Shown: positions 33,479 through 45,000, counted from the first letter of the stretch. The stretch: DNA of 64,000 nucleotides from Craterostigma plantagineum (GCA_027422505.1 JAPQWV010001421.1:1-64000), one strand, 5' to 3'. The notes: a model not told the origin generated them from the letters alone. Numbers and translations are program-made.

Positions 33479-34420
33479 CATGGGATTGCCACACGATATC
33501 CACTTAAATGCGGTGATTGGCCAGGCTGGGTGGGAGTGGCCAGGCCAAACGTCGACGGAGTTTTTGGAGTTCTCTGACCAGCTCCCGCCTGTCCACCCTA
33601 CCGAACAGGACAGCTTTCTTTGGAAAGGATCTGCTGATGGGCGCTTCTCTGCCCGGGCTGTGAAGGAAACGCTTCGGCCCCGTAGACCTCGGGTGCATTG
33701 GGCCGATCTCTTTGAGGGTAGTATGCGAATCCCTCGCCACGACTTCATCATTTGGCTCGCTATCCGGGAACGTTTAGCTACTAGGGACAACTTTTGGATT
33801 GCATCGCGTGCGAACTCCATGGCCTGCCTTTTATGCGACAATGGAGGGACTGAAACTACTAACCACCTTTTTTTCAACTGCCCATTTTCTATGCAGTGTC
33901 GACGAGTGCTCCAACGGAAGACGAGATTTGCTTGGCCCTATCCGGATTGGCGTGTGGGGATTTGCTGGGCTTCTGCTAAATGGCGTGGCCAACACCTTCA
34001 TCACCATGCGTATCGACACCTCTTATCGTCTCTCATCTACCACATCTGGGCGGAACGGAACCGCAGATGGCATGATGGTACACGGCGCACACCCGAGGCT
34101 GTCACTGAAGAGGTATAGCCATGGCGCGTCTCTACCTCTCGGTGCTACCGGCTAAGTACGAGTTTCAATATCGTGGTCTTCGTCGTATGTGGCACATTGC
34201 TTGGTAGGTTCTGTTGGGCTCCCTTGGCTCCTTTGGTTCCCTTGGTTTCCTCGGCTACCTCGGCTACCGCGGAACTCGTGACTTTTGCTTTCGCGCCGGG
34301 ATCTCCCGGCTGGTTTGGGTGTCTTTCTTTGCCTTTTGTTGGATTGTTGTTTTTCTGTTTTGGTGCGGCATGACTTGTCATGACTGCGGTTGTACCCCTT
34401 GACCTCGTTTTATTTAATTA
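33479..34420 (+). mobile_element. LINE-3: truncated LINE 3' part without poly-A
   Basis: Encodes the RT zinc-binding end of LINE ORF2 (MGLPHDIHLNAVI, IPRHDFIIWLAIRERLATRD, CLLCDNGGTETTNHLFFNCP, YHIWAERNRRW), stopping near 34118, then a 3' UTR to about 34420. There is no poly-A tail. It runs directly into the 5' end of LINE-4. It is related to, but clearly different from, the LINE-4 tail. Confidence 0.85.
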
Positions 34421-34672
34421 CTACTGGATAGAGAGACTTGAGAGAGAGAAAGTGACGAAAATCACAACAGATTGCCAAAAACACGATCGATCCAGCCAAG
34501 CACCGCCTACCATCGCCGTCTCCGGTCATCCCTCACAGTTTTGGCCGGCCGGTGGAAGGCCAAAACAGTCCCTAACGTCGGGGCTCTAACGTCGGGGCTC
34601 TACCGGCGTATGGGGATTTAACAACCTGCGTCGCCTACACGCGAACTCAGCCACGAAATTGAATGTGCCACC

Positions 34673-36238
34673 ATGGGATCAACATCAGCAATGTGTGGAT
34701 CTATGATGTCGTCTACAATCGGAATCACATGCTCTACCCTCACGGATTCTGAATTAGGAACCCTGAGGAGTGATTACCCTAAATTTGCAGCGAAATTTGA
34801 TGTCTCAGCCTATGCGGCACTAAAAGCTAGGTTACAGGGGTCTGAAATACTCAATACTCGAACTGAAGAGCGCCTACCACCGATTGGATCTCACTCTCGA
34901 CGCAGCTTTACGGTGACTCAACCAATTCGTGATCAGGCGTACCAGCCTACTGTTATGAGGAGTCCGGGGCCGCCTATACGAACGACGGGCAGCGTTTCAC
35001 CGACTGAATCTGAGACAGAGGAGGCCGGTGAAAGCAATCGGCTGCATAATCAGGTGCTAGAACAGGACATACAGAGCCAAGTTGGGATAGCCGCAGCCCC
35101 GGGAATGACTGGAAAGGGGATGAAGCCTTCGCCTAACAGGACCATTTTGAAGCCAAGCCAACCAGGTCAGGTCGTGGGTACGACAGCACAGCCTAGTTAT
35201 GCCAAAGTGCTACAGGGTGGAAACGATAAGGCCAAACGGCCCTGCCTCACATATGTGCCACCAGTGACTGGGGAGGGTGGTGTGATGGTTCAGCCAACAT
35301 GGGAGATAGCAGCTAAGGGACTTGAGCGCTGGAATCATACACTGGTGGGCTACTTCCTTGGCCGGAAACCCTACTACCCTAATGCTGAACGCTATTTCCG
35401 GTCAATCTGGTCCCAATTGGAGGAGGTACGAGCGACCAGTTCTGGCTTCTTCAAACTGAGGTTTAGCTCGGCTTTGGCAATGGAGGAGGCACTTGAAGGA
35501 GGACCCTGGATCTATCAAGGTCAACCTCTGTTTCTACAGGAATGGAGACCGGGACTCACATTGGAAAAGCAAGACCATAAGCATATTCCGACATGGGTGA
35601 AATTTCGAAACGTTCCGTTGGAATATTGGACCATGGAAGGACTAAGCACTATAGCTAGTGCGATAGGGAAGCCGCTGTTCCCGGATGCCATGACGATGAG
35701 TATGGAACGCATTGACTATGCCCGAGTCTGCGTGCTGAAGAACATTAAGGAGCCTTACCTGGATAGCTTTACATTGCGGCTGCCACGGCCAGATGATAGT
35801 GAAGCGGGCCTGGTCACAGTAAAGGTGGAACATGAATGGCGGCCTACTCCTTGCAAGATCTGCTCGGCCATCACTCACAGCCAATCCGCTTGCCCACAAA
35901 GGCAAATACAGAAGACGGCGCCTAAGGCCAAAGCAGCCAAGAACACGGTGGTCGTGCAGACAACGAAATGGCAAACAGCCGGCCGAAAGGGTAAGGATGC
36001 AGCGCAGCCTCCTCAGGTTCAGGTGCAGCCCAGCTTGATGAAGCAGGGGAAAGTGGCGACACCCGCAGCTGACCGAGCGGGGCCATCCACCCGACAGGAT
36101 TGTAACTCTTTTGCGGCTCTTGTGGACTTAGCTGACGAGGTGTTAGCGGGACCTCCTATATCTGAGGAGCTGGAATTAACAAAAGAGGGCAGCACACTCA
36201 AGGGCCTAAGCACCCTTCACCAATCTGTTACCCAATGA
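34673..36238 (+). CDS. LINE-4 ORF1: DUF4283 and zinc-knuckle protein
   Basis: A 521-codon intact frame. The N-terminus is low-complexity with a KFDVSAYAALKARLQ segment shared with LINE-1. A DUF4283-like domain spans residues about 195-390 (RWNHTLVGYFLGRKPYYP, FFKLRFSS, GGPWIYQGQPLFLQEWRPG, WVKFRNVPLEYW). A CX2CX4HX4C knuckle follows (CKICSAITHSQSAC, about residues 398-411), then a basic, Gln/Lys-rich tail. In plant LINEs this protein is thought to package the RNA. Its TGA overlaps the ORF2 ATG (ATGA at 36235-36238), which suggests reinitiation for ORF2. Confidence 0.88.
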   Translation: MGSTSAMCGSMMSSTIGITCSTLTDSELGTLRSDYPKFAAKFDVSAYAALKARLQGSEILNTRTEERLPPIGSHSRRSFTVTQPIRDQAYQPTVMRSPGPPIRTTGSVSPTESETEEAGESNRLHNQVLEQDIQSQVGIAAAPGMTGKGMKPSPNRTILKPSQPGQVVGTTAQPSYAKVLQGGNDKAKRPCLTYVPPVTGEGGVMVQPTWEIAAKGLERWNHTLVGYFLGRKPYYPNAERYFRSIWSQLEEVRATSSGFFKLRFSSALAMEEALEGGPWIYQGQPLFLQEWRPGLTLEKQDHKHIPTWVKFRNVPLEYWTMEGLSTIASAIGKPLFPDAMTMSMERIDYARVCVLKNIKEPYLDSFTLRLPRPDDSEAGLVTVKVEHEWRPTPCKICSAITHSQSACPQRQIQKTAPKAKAAKNTVVVQTTKWQTAGRKGKDAAQPPQVQVQPSLMKQGKVATPAADRAGPSTRQDCNSFAALVDLADEVLAGPPISEELELTKEGSTLKGLSTLHQSVTQ

Positions 36239-37130
36239 TACACCTCTCCGTCTGGAATGTGCGTGGTCTAAACAAGTTAGACCACAGAGCGGCGGTGCGG
36301 GAACTTGTTCGAAAGTACGACATCAAGCTGTTGGGCTTAGTGGAGACGCGGGTATCAACCGTAAATGCGGAGTCTATCTCACAATCTGTAGCGGCATGGA
36401 GTTGGTTTTTTGACTATGATGCGGGACCGGGCTCAAGAATTTGGGTGGGATGGGATGCTCGTTATGCAACGGTGTCACTTGACAAAGTTTCTCCTCAAGC
36501 GATACACTGCACAGTCAGATCACTAGCAGATGGGGAGGAAACAGTAATATCGATAGTATATGGAGCAAACCAGCGTGCTGAGCGGATGGATCTGTGGAGG
36601 GAGATTATTGATGTCTCACAATCCTATGCTGGCAAACCATGGCTGGTTATGGGAGATTTTAACGCAATAGTAGGTTCACACGAGGCAAGAGGCGGATCTC
36701 CGAACCCTGCGGAGTGGGGGGACCTACTACAGTGTCTCACGCAATCAGATCTCAGCCCAGTACCATCAACGGGGCCATACTTTACATGGTTTTAATTAAT
36801 CACCAGCTGGGGCCTGCTGCAATTTGGCGCCGGCTGGACCGGATGGTCGCTAACCCTACGTGGTTCGCCCACTTTCCTGGCGCTCAATACAAGTGCGAAC
36901 TGCCAGCGACCTCAGACCATTGCCCTCTCATTCTGGCACAGACTGCTACAGCACCACGCAAGGCAGCGGCGTTTCGGTTCGACAATTGTTTGACGAAGGA
37001 CCTGCGATTCCTTCCCCTGATAGAGGAAGTCTGGCCAGTGCCGTGCGCAGGTGTACCGATGTTCTCGCTGGTCAAGCGCCTAAAGCTGCTAAAGCCGAGG
37101 CTTAAGCAGCTAAGGAAGGAGATAGGCAAC
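36235..37130 (+). pseudogene. LINE-4 ORF2, endonuclease part, frameshifted
   Basis: MIHLSVWNVRGLNKLDHRAA is the endonuclease N-terminus, with LLGLVETRV, RIWVGWDARY, WLVMGDFNAI (catalytic GDFN) and, after a frame change near 36790, WRRLDRMVAN and ATSDHCPLIL (catalytic SDH). The endonuclease nicks target DNA to prime reverse transcription. Athila-C is inserted after KEIGN at 37130, and the gene resumes at 50129. Confidence 0.88.
37126..37130. other. Target-site duplication of Athila-C, left copy (GCAAC)
   Basis: GCAAC precedes the LTR start TGATAAACG and recurs at 50129-50133 after the 3' LTR. Confidence 0.95.
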
Positions 37131-37317
37131 TGATAAACGCATTTCAATGCGTTTATCGTAATATTTATTCAGGGTATAATAGAGCGTTAGCAATTAAATT
37201 ACGCATTTATTCGATATATTTACACTTGTTTGATTGTTGAAGGAGCTTAGGACGAGTTTCGGACGAAAACGAGCGAAAACGAGGCAAAACGGAGCGAAAT
37301 GGGCAACACTGCCCTCG

Positions 37318-37560
37318 GTCACGGCCAGACGCAATACGCGTCACGGTCGTGACGAGGGACAGTACGCGACAGAGAAGAACGCTGGTGATGGTCACGGCCG
37401 TGACGCTTAACGCGTCTGGCCGTGACGCGAGGCAGAGAGGTGCGCTGATCATGGTCACGGCCGTGACCTCCAATGCACTTGGCCGTGACCTGGGGCAGAA
37501 AGTGACGAGACGCGGACGATGATGGTCACGGCCGTGACGGCCCATGTCCCAGGCCGTGAC
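37318..37560 (+). repeat. Four GTCACGGCC hairpin units in Athila-C 5' LTR (U3)
   Basis: Units lie at 37318-37353, 37391-37426, 37454-37489 and 37525-37560, each 36 bp. The first has the orientation of the internal array (inner stem GACGC/GCGTC). The other three are inverted. Repeated at 48914-49156 in the 3' LTR. Confidence 0.88.
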
Positions 37561-37575
37561 CGACTCGGGAATCAG

Positions 37576-37584
37576 TATAAAAAG
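37576..37584 (+). promoter_or_regulatory. TATA box of Athila-C 5' LTR
   Basis: TATAAAAAG lies 15 bp after the last hairpin unit. Transcription would start some 30 bp downstream, which would make the hairpin array part of U3. The same box is at 49172-49180 in the 3' LTR. Confidence 0.7.
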
Positions 37585-38538
37585 CCCAAATTCGACCCAG
37601 AATCGACACAACTCACCAGAGATCAATTCCCAATCATCCAGAGACGAAATTAGGGCGAAAAGAACAGGAAATCCCGTCCCAGAGCGCAAGAGACGGATCA
37701 ACGAAGAATCCACGGCGAATTAACGAAGAACGAAGATCTTTCCCCAAGATCACCCCAGATTCATCAGTAGGAAAGATCATGAGTTCTTCGGCTTTATCTT
37801 TCAATTCTTTCGTAGTTTTTCCCTTTATTATGAGTAGCTAAATCCCGTTGTGTTTGGGATTAGATGAACGCTAGAATAATTCGCAGTTAAGACATATATT
37901 ATCGTGACTTTGTGCTATTGACTATTTATCGTTCTATGAATATGTTTCGTTGCTTTAATATGTCTATGTGTTAAAGTGATTGCTTGGAAAAACGTTTAGG
38001 GCGACAGCTAAATAACGTTTAGGCCGTTCATAGAAGATAGGATTCGAGTATAGGGCGAAAGCAAATACTCGAGCCTCGCGTTAGTAATTCGTGAATTTTA
38101 GATTCCCGCGAGCGTTTAGGGCGACAGCAAACTCGCAAGCGGGCAGGAAATTACTGCGATTTAGTCTTAAGCACTTAGGAGCGATTTTATTGTCTTAGCT
38201 GTAAATACCTAGCGGGATTCGAATCCCGAGCACGTCTTTATCATCTGGAAACTCTCGTATCAGTTAGTCGCGTCCTTTGAATTTCTGATTGAATTAGGAG
38301 TGGTCTGTTAGGTTGAGTCGTCAAACAATTTGCGTATTTTCTTTAGGCTAAATATCGAGTCGATTAGGTCATTACTAGTACTTGATTTATTCCTTGTGTT
38401 CGATACTCGTTTACTCACTTTACTGCACTACAAACGATGGGTTCACTGCCTATCGCACGTTGGTGATAGTAATTAGGTTTACGTTTTATTTTATCACTTG
38501 TCGCACTTTCATCACTCACTACGTGTCGATCAAGTTTT

Positions 38539-38556
38539 TGGCGCCGTTGCCGGGGA
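38539..38556 (+). other. Primer-binding site, tRNA-Asp, Athila-C
   Basis: TGGCGCCGTTGCCGGGGA is complementary to the 3' end of plant tRNA-Asp, the primer usual for Athila-type elements. It starts 6 bp after the LTR. Confidence 0.93.
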
Positions 38557-38762
38557 ATAGATTGATATTAGGAACACCGTAGTTCGGTAATTTAGCCACT
38601 TTTATTTGACGTCTTTATTTGCTATTACTACTTGCGTTATTTGTGTTATTTGTGTTATTTGTTTCCTGCGTCATTAGTACTATCGTAATCTTTTCGACGT
38701 TTTTATTATTCCTTTGCTAATTTCTTGTGTTTTCACATATTGAAGGCACGATTCAGCGGTGA

Positions 38763-40109
38763 ATGACCCGAAGCCATCCATCGGGTCCCATCGTTGACGC
38801 AGACCCGGATTTCGAGCGGAAGTTACGAAGGAAACTGAAGTACGATACCGAAGGAGCATCCACTAGCTCTCACGACCGTTTAGTTAGCTATTCAGAGGAT
38901 AGTTCGCAGGAATCCACCCAAAACTCACGTGCAGAAACCACCGTAGATAGTCTCAATACAGAAGTGGACATGGCGGACCATCGAGTGCCCGTCCACAACG
39001 TTCCGGAGGAGGAGCCATCACTTCAAGACCTCCTCAAAAATGCCGCACTAGGCGGTACTGAATCGGCGATCGTCATTCCGCCGATAGAGAATAACAACTT
39101 CGAACTGAAGCACTCCTGGCTTCAGATGATTTTTCAGACAGCCCAGTTCGAGGGTAATCCCGACGACGACCCTTACTCACATCTTAAGGCATTCCTAACG
39201 GTGACAGACACCATCAAGATTAATGGGGTCCCGGGCGATGCAATCAAGTTGATGCTATTCCCATTCTCACTCAAGTTCAGAGCAAGGGACTGGTTGGATA
39301 TGTTGCCACCAAGGTCGATCACCACCTGGGAGGAGATGCGAGCCGCTTTCATCAACCATTACTTCCCACTGACGAAGGTGCTACGGCTGAAGACGGAGAT
39401 TTCCCTATTTCACCAGAAGGACTCAGAGAACCTGTACGAAGTGTGGGAGCGTTATAAGGCCTTATTAAAGAGGTGCCCGCAGCACGGGATGTCGAAGGCA
39501 GCCCAGATCAACCGATTCCATGAGGGGCTCAACGATCAGACTGTTCATATGTTAGACGGAGCCGCAGGAGGAGGACTCGTGAAGCTTAATGCCACCGACG
39601 CGTGGAATTTAATCGAGGACTATTCGAGGAACAGCTTCATGAGGGGCAATACCAGGATGAAGACACCCGGTGTATTTGGAGTTAGCCAGGAGACAGCCAC
39701 TAATGCTAAGATCGAGGCGCTTCAGCAGCAACTTGCCTCGACGAACTCCCAGTTGCAGACGGTGATTGGCGCATTACTTCCCAAGTCTGGGCAGGCGCAG
39801 CCCGTGAACGCCGTAGCCACCACCACACCAACGCAGCACACACCGTACGTGCCCTTATGCGGAATTTGCGGCGCTGCCCACGAGACCTCAGAATGCCAAC
39901 TTGGCCAGTCATTGGAGCACGTCGACTATATGGGCAACTACCAAGGCGGCCAACGGAGTTTCCAACCTCGGGCACATCCTAACTTGGCGTACGGGAATCA
40001 GAACCATCAGAGCCAAGGACCACCAGGATTTCAGCCCGATCTTCCGGATTCCAAAACGGGCCACCACGACAATACCAGAACGCGCCCGCGGGAGGATCCG
40101 ACGACATGA
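38763..40109 (+). CDS. Athila-C gag
   Basis: 448 codons from ATG 38763. A retrotransposon gag domain spans residues about 110-270 ([73 protein letters not shown]). A knuckle-like [13 protein letters not shown] lies near residue 365. It would form the capsid. The last 25 or so residues look out of frame: the pol frame upstream of its ATG reads [20 protein letters not shown], which resembles a normal gag continuation. The ancestral gag-pol was therefore probably one ORF, split here by a single-base indel near 40035-40050. The present TGA overlaps the pol ATG as ATGA. Confidence 0.9.
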   Translation: MTRSHPSGPIVDADPDFERKLRRKLKYDTEGASTSSHDRLVSYSEDSSQESTQNSRAETTVDSLNTEVDMADHRVPVHNVPEEEPSLQDLLKNAALGGTESAIVIPPIENNNFELKHSWLQMIFQTAQFEGNPDDDPYSHLKAFLTVTDTIKINGVPGDAIKLMLFPFSLKFRARDWLDMLPPRSITTWEEMRAAFINHYFPLTKVLRLKTEISLFHQKDSENLYEVWERYKALLKRCPQHGMSKAAQINRFHEGLNDQTVHMLDGAAGGGLVKLNATDAWNLIEDYSRNSFMRGNTRMKTPGVFGVSQETATNAKIEALQQQLASTNSQLQTVIGALLPKSGQAQPVNAVATTTPTQHTPYVPLCGICGAAHETSECQLGQSLEHVDYMGNYQGGQRSFQPRAHPNLAYGNQNHQSQGPPGFQPDLPDSKTGHHDNTRTRPREDPTT

Positions 40110-43100
40110 GGGAGATGAAGGACATGATGAAGACGCTTCTCACGAACTTCAGCAGCACCACCGCAGCCCACGAGAGCCGAATGACAAAGATGGAGGAGTA
40201 CATGGAGGCGAATGACTTGCGTGCTCAGAACACGGACGCCTCGCTCAAAAAGCTGGAGCAGCAGATGGGCCAGATGGCAAAGCAGTTAGCCGGGCGTACC
40301 CAGGGATCGCTCCCAAGCTACACCGAGCCGAATCCTAAGGAGTACTGCAAGACGGTGACGCTGAGGAACGGGCGAGAACCACAAGAAGTGCCCGCCAAAA
40401 AGAAGGACAAGGAGAATACCAACTTCGAGAGCCACGACGAGCCCGAAGTTGAGGAGGTCAGGGGTGACGACGCCGAGAAGGCCGACGCTGAGAAGGAGAA
40501 GGTCGAGCCCGAAAAGGATAAGGTGACGGAGATTCAGCGGCCACCGGTGAAGCCATACCAACCGAAGATCCCGTACCCGGCCCGACTGAAAAAGGACAAG
40601 AACGAGGCGCAGTTTGGTAAATTTATGGGTATGTGTAAGGAATTACATATTAACTTACCTTTTGTTGAAGCTATTACGCAGATGCCCAGCTTCGCCAAGT
40701 TCTTGAAGGACTTGCTGACGAACAGAAGGAAGCTCGAACACGTCTCCACCGTCTGCCTACGAGGGGAGTGCTCAGCGATCCTCCAAAGCAAGATTCCTAA
40801 GAAGCTAAAAGACCCAGGGAGTTTTACTATTCCCTGTCTTATAGGAGATTTAGTAATCGAACGTGCGTTAGCTGACTTAGGCGCTAGTATTAATCTCATG
40901 CCGTATTCTATGTTTAAGCGTCTAGGTCTAGGTGAACCGCGACCCACTAGGATGAGCCTCCAATTAGCTGATAGATCATTAAAGTACCCTCGAGGTGTTA
41001 TCGAGGATGTCTTGGTTAAAGTAGATAAGTTTGTGATTCCCGCAGATTTCGTTATCTTAAATATGGAGGAAGACGAAAATGTCCCCTTGATTTTAGGTAG
41101 ACCATTCTTAGCCACGGGGGAGACCATGATAGACGTTAGAAACGGGACGTTAACCTTGACGGTAGATGGGGAAAAGGTTACCTTTGATATGGCCGACTCA
41201 ATGAAAAAGAGTAGCGAGCAGGATGATAAGTGTTATTTCTTAGACGTATTTGAGCACGACTTTCTCTTTTCCGTGCAAGGTCTGTCACAGGTCGGCGATC
41301 ACGACATACACACGCTTATGGCAATCGACGAGTGTGGGGAGGAAGTCGACGAGCCTATTGTAACCATCGATGAAAGCGGCGAAGAGGACAAGGAGAAGAG
41401 CTCAGTTGAGGAACCGCCGGTCCTAGAATTAAAGCCGCTGCCCGACCACCTCGAGTACGCGTTTCTGAACAATAATGGAGGGCTGTCGGTCATAATCTCC
41501 TCAAACCTCGATGATGGGCAGAAGGATCAGCTTTTAGACGTGTTGAAGACGCACAAGAAGGCCCTGGCATGGAAGATATCCGACATAAGGGGTATCAATC
41601 CCAGCTACTGCACACACAAGATCCTCATGGAGGATGACTTCAAGCCGGTTGCTCAACGTCAAAGGCGCCTCAATCCCAACATGAAGGACGTTGTCAAGAA
41701 GGAAGTAATCAAGCTGCTAGACGCGGGGATGATCTATCCCATCTCAGACAGCGCATGGGTCAGCCCGGTCCAAGTAGTCCCAAAGAAGGGAGGCATGACG
41801 GTCGTCACCAACGATAAGAACGAACTGATCCCGACGAGAACCGTAACCGGATGGCGCGTCTGTATAGACTACAGGAAGTTGAATGATGCGACGAGAAAAG
41901 ATCATTTTCCCCTACCTTTTATTGATCAGATGTTAGAAAAATTAGCAGGTCACTCATTCTATTGTTTCCTTGATGGTTTGTCAGGTTATCTACAGATTCC
42001 TATAGCACCCGAGGACCAGGAGAAGACGACGTTTACGTGCCCATTCGGAACGTTCGCGTACCGAAGGATGCCATTCGGATTATGCAATGCCCCAGCCACC
42101 TTCCAGCGATGCATGATGGCCATATTCGACGAACTGGTAGGTGAGGTAATGGAGGTATTTATGGACGACTTCTCTGTTTTCGGTTACTCGTTTGATGCAT
42201 GTTTATCGAATCTAAAGCTCGTGCTCGCACGATGCGAGGAAACAAATCTGGCACTTAATTGGGAAAAGTGCCATTTCATGGTTCGAGAGGGTATAGTTCT
42301 CGGTCATAAGATTTCTTCTAAAGGAATCGAAGTGGACCGAGCTAAGTTAGAGACGATAGAAAAATTGCCTGTTCCATCGAACGTGAAGTCGATTAGAAGT
42401 TTTCTAGGACATGCGGGATTTTATCGTAGATTTATCAAAGACTTTTCAAAAATCGCACGTCCTATGTCTAGATTGTTAGAGAAAGATGCCCCGTTTGATT
42501 TCAATGACGAATGCCTGCATGCTTTCAATTTACTTAAGGAGAGACTTATCGCAGCACCTATTATGGTTGCCCCCGACTGGGGGCTGCCCTTTGAACTAAT
42601 GTGCGATGCTAGTGACTATGCAGTTGGGGCCGTGCTAGGGCAGCGTAAGGACAACCACTTCAGGCCGATCTATTACGCGAGTAAGACGTTAGACGCAGCC
42701 CAGGCCAATTACACGACCACCGAGAAGGAGCTGTTGGCCGTCGTGTTTGCTTTCGACAAGTTCAGGTCATATTTAATCCTGTCTAAAGTTATTGTTTTTA
42801 CTGACCACTCTGCTCTCAAGTACTTGTTAGCAAAGCCCGACGCCAAGCCAAGACTAATTCGGTGGATCCTGCTACTGCAAGAGTTCGATATAGAGATCCG
42901 CGACAAGAAGGGTGCGGAGAACCTAGCGGCAGATCACCTCTCCCGACTAGAGGAGTCCGAGATATACAATAAGAACGAGAGGGCAATACACGATCGGTTC
43001 CCAGACGAGCACCTCTACGCGATACACGTAGTAAGTAACGACGCCCCTTGGTTTGCAGATTACGCTAACTACCTTGTCGCGAGGGTCCTACCAAAGGAAT

Positions 43101-44230
43101 ACACGAGTCAGCAAAAGAAGAAATTCTTTTCTGACTTGAGGTACTACTTTTGGGAAGACCCGTATCTTTTCAGGCGGTGTGCAGACCAGGTAATACGGCG
43201 ATGCGTGGCTGCCCCGGAATCGACGCAGATCCTTAGACATTGCCACAATGGACCGACCGGAGGGCATTATGCAGCAAATCGTACCGCTCAGAAGGTGTTG
43301 GAGAGCGGATTCTACACGATCTTCAAGGACGCGCAAAGGTACGTTGACACTTGTGATCAGTGTCAGCGCGCAGGTAATATTTCTAAACGCGACGAAATGC
43401 CCCAGAACTTCATCTTAGTTTGCAAAATTTTCGATGTATGGGGTATTGATTTCATGGGCCCATTTCCTAGCTCGTACAACAATAAGTACATCCTAGTCGC
43501 TGTCGATTATGTTTCTAAGTGGGCCGAGGCGCAAGCCTTACCCACGAATGATGCTAGGGTAGTCGTTAGATTTTTGCGAGCATTGTTTTCACGTTTTGGG
43601 GCACCTAGATGCATCATAAGTGATAGAGGCACTCACTTTTGTAACACCCAGTTTGCACGCACGTTAGAACGTTACGGTGTTAAGCATAGCCTATCCACCC
43701 CGTACCATCCCCAAGCTAGTGGTCAAGTCGAAGTAGTAAATCGCGAGTTAAAACGTATTCTAGAGAAAACCATAGAGGGGAACCGTAGGGAATGGGCAAA
43801 TAAGTTAAATGATGCACTTTGGGCATATAGAACTGCATATAAGACTCCCATAGGCACTACACCATATAGATTAGTCTATGGAAAAGCATGCCATCTTCCC
43901 GTGGAAATAGAGCATAAGGCATATTGGGCCATTAAGTCCTTGGATCTTGATTTGGGGAACGCCGGCGGAAAGCGGCAACTCCAAATCAACGAATTAGACG
44001 AGTGGCGTTTATCGGCCTACGATAACGCCCGCATGTATAAGGAACGCTCCAAAGCCTATCATGATAAAAAGATTAGGCAAAGGCGAGAGTTTCAGGAAGG
44101 GGACCAAGTCCTTCTTTTTAACTCTCGACTTAGGCTTTTTTCTGGCAAGCTTAGATCACGCTGGTCAGGACCGTTCACTGTTACCCGAGTTTTCCCTTAT
44201 GGTACTGTTGAGATTTCAGGAATGGAGTAG
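40106..44230 (+). CDS. Athila-C pol: protease, RT, RNase H, integrase
   Basis: 1374 codons with all domains in order: gag-like tail; protease with [16 protein letters not shown] near residue 250; RT from about 560 ([35 protein letters not shown], catalytic FMDDFSVFG near 685); RNase H ([26 protein letters not shown]); integrase zinc finger ([19 protein letters not shown]) near 1045-1090; integrase core with WGIDFMGPF near 1113, ISDRGTHF and the [14 protein letters not shown] helix. It stops at TAG 44228-44230 after VEISGME. The next codons (GTFKVNGHRLKHYLAGEED, 44231 to stop at 44327) are the expected end of the protein, so the TAG is a premature stop or a readthrough site. Confidence 0.95.
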   Translation: MREMKDMMKTLLTNFSSTTAAHESRMTKMEEYMEANDLRAQNTDASLKKLEQQMGQMAKQLAGRTQGSLPSYTEPNPKEYCKTVTLRNGREPQEVPAKKKDKENTNFESHDEPEVEEVRGDDAEKADAEKEKVEPEKDKVTEIQRPPVKPYQPKIPYPARLKKDKNEAQFGKFMGMCKELHINLPFVEAITQMPSFAKFLKDLLTNRRKLEHVSTVCLRGECSAILQSKIPKKLKDPGSFTIPCLIGDLVIERALADLGASINLMPYSMFKRLGLGEPRPTRMSLQLADRSLKYPRGVIEDVLVKVDKFVIPADFVILNMEEDENVPLILGRPFLATGETMIDVRNGTLTLTVDGEKVTFDMADSMKKSSEQDDKCYFLDVFEHDFLFSVQGLSQVGDHDIHTLMAIDECGEEVDEPIVTIDESGEEDKEKSSVEEPPVLELKPLPDHLEYAFLNNNGGLSVIISSNLDDGQKDQLLDVLKTHKKALAWKISDIRGINPSYCTHKILMEDDFKPVAQRQRRLNPNMKDVVKKEVIKLLDAGMIYPISDSAWVSPVQVVPKKGGMTVVTNDKNELIPTRTVTGWRVCIDYRKLNDATRKDHFPLPFIDQMLEKLAGHSFYCFLDGLSGYLQIPIAPEDQEKTTFTCPFGTFAYRRMPFGLCNAPATFQRCMMAIFDELVGEVMEVFMDDFSVFGYSFDACLSNLKLVLARCEETNLALNWEKCHFMVREGIVLGHKISSKGIEVDRAKLETIEKLPVPSNVKSIRSFLGHAGFYRRFIKDFSKIARPMSRLLEKDAPFDFNDECLHAFNLLKERLIAAPIMVAPDWGLPFELMCDASDYAVGAVLGQRKDNHFRPIYYASKTLDAAQANYTTTEKELLAVVFAFDKFRSYLILSKVIVFTDHSALKYLLAKPDAKPRLIRWILLLQEFDIEIRDKKGAENLAADHLSRLEESEIYNKNERAIHDRFPDEHLYAIHVVSNDAPWFADYANYLVARVLPKEYTSQQKKKFFSDLRYYFWEDPYLFRRCADQVIRRCVAAPESTQILRHCHNGPTGGHYAANRTAQKVLESGFYTIFKDAQRYVDTCDQCQRAGNISKRDEMPQNFILVCKIFDVWGIDFMGPFPSSYNNKYILVAVDYVSKWAEAQALPTNDARVVVRFLRALFSRFGAPRCIISDRGTHFCNTQFARTLERYGVKHSLSTPYHPQASGQVEVVNRELKRILEKTIEGNRREWANKLNDALWAYRTAYKTPIGTTPYRLVYGKACHLPVEIEHKAYWAIKSLDLDLGNAGGKRQLQINELDEWRLSAYDNARMYKERSKAYHDKKIRQRREFQEGDQVLLFNSRLRLFSGKLRSRWSGPFTVTRVFPYGTVEISGME

Positions 44231-44329
44231 GGTACTTTTAAGGTGAACGGCCATAGGTTGAAGCATTATCTCGCAGGCGAGGAAGACGGGACCGAGAAGG
44301 AAGTACTGTACTTGGACTTCAAAAATTGA
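44231..44329 (+). pseudogene. Athila-C pol C-terminal tail beyond the TAG
   Basis: In frame with pol: GTFKVNGHRLKHYLAGEEDG and about 12 more residues to a TGA. KVNGxRLKxY is a common end of Athila-type integrases, so these codons probably belonged to pol. Confidence 0.75.
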
Positions 44330-44440
44330 GCGATCAACGGAACGTCCGGCTAAAGACGGTAAAGTAAGCGCTCATTGGGAGGCAACCCAGGTATTTTTAT
44401 TTATGTCTTAAGTTAGTTAAAAAAAAAAAAAAAAAAGGCG

Positions 44441-44968
44441 GTCACGGCCAACTGCTTAAGCAGTCACGGCCGTGACGTGCATATCTATGCACACTGCCTG
44501 GTGTCACGGCCAGAGGCTTAAGCCATCACGGCCGTGACCTCGCCCAGACACGATTAGGCATTCACTGCCTGGCGTCACGGCCAACGGCTTAACCGTCACG
44601 GCCGTGACCCGTATATAAAAAAAAAAAATGTATATATATTAGTGTCACGGCCCACTGCTCAAGCAGTCACGGCCGTGACGGGCCCGCGAGGAACTCTCTG
44701 CCTCAGGTCACGGCCAACTGCTTAAGCAGTCACGGCCGTGACACAGCCCAGCGGCATCTACTGCCCATCGTCACGGCCAACGCCATAAGGCGTCACGGCC
44801 GTGACGGCCTATAAAAAAAAAAAAAAAAATTAAATTAATTAAAAAAAAAAAAAAAAATTACCCCGATTTGGTCACGGCTCGTGACATATGAGTCACGGCC
44901 GTGACGTGTGGCAGAGGCTCACACTGCCTCGGGTCACGGCCAAGACCTTTGAAGGTCACGGCCGTGAC
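44441..44968 (+). repeat. Array of eight 35-36-bp hairpin units between pol and third ORF
   Basis: Units: 44441-44476, 44503-44538, 44574-44608, 44644-44679, 44707-44742, 44770-44805, 44871-44905, 44933-44968. Each begins GTCACGGC and ends GCCGTGAC, arms that pair with each other, and has a central inner stem. Inner stems differ but stay paired: ACTGC/GCAGT, ACGG/CCGT, ACGCC/GGCGT, CGTGAC/GTCACG, GACCTT/AAGGTC. Unit 2 is the weakest (GGC/GCC core). Spacing is 62-71 bp, except 101 bp before unit 7, where A-rich tracts intervene. A separate hairpin GTGCATA-TC-TATGCAC follows unit 1 (44477-44492). Confidence 0.92.
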
Positions 44969-44982
44969 CCTCACGGATTTAA

Positions 44983-45000
44983 TACTAAAAATCCGACTTT
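44983..45000 (+). promoter_or_regulatory. TATA-like site after hairpin array (candidate internal promoter)
   Basis: TTTAATACTAAAAATCCGAC follows the last hairpin unit at a distance similar to that of TATAAAAAG in the LTR, and the flanking words are alike. A pyrimidine-rich stretch follows (45001-45070), as in many plant leaders. Inference only. Confidence 0.35.

Larger units (their letters stand above)
37131..38532 (+). repeat. Athila-C 5' LTR
   Basis: From TGATAAACGC to GTCGATCA, with 4 hairpin units (37318-37560) and a TATA box at 37576. The LTR also holds a GAGTATAGGG...AATACTCGAG paired segment near 38046. Confidence 0.95.

Noticed and set aside
34145..34402. Gly/Ala/Leu-rich small ORFs
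   Set aside because: They lie in the LINE-3 3' UTR and overlap in several frames on both strands, which indicates composition bias.
37207..37713. 168-residue antisense ORF repeated at 48803-49309
   Set aside because: Antisense of the Athila-C LTR hairpin units; duplicated only because the LTR is duplicated.
44441..44968. CRISPR-like array
   Set aside because: Units are regularly spaced, but this is a plant retrotransposon, the spacers are not unique captured sequences and no cas genes exist.
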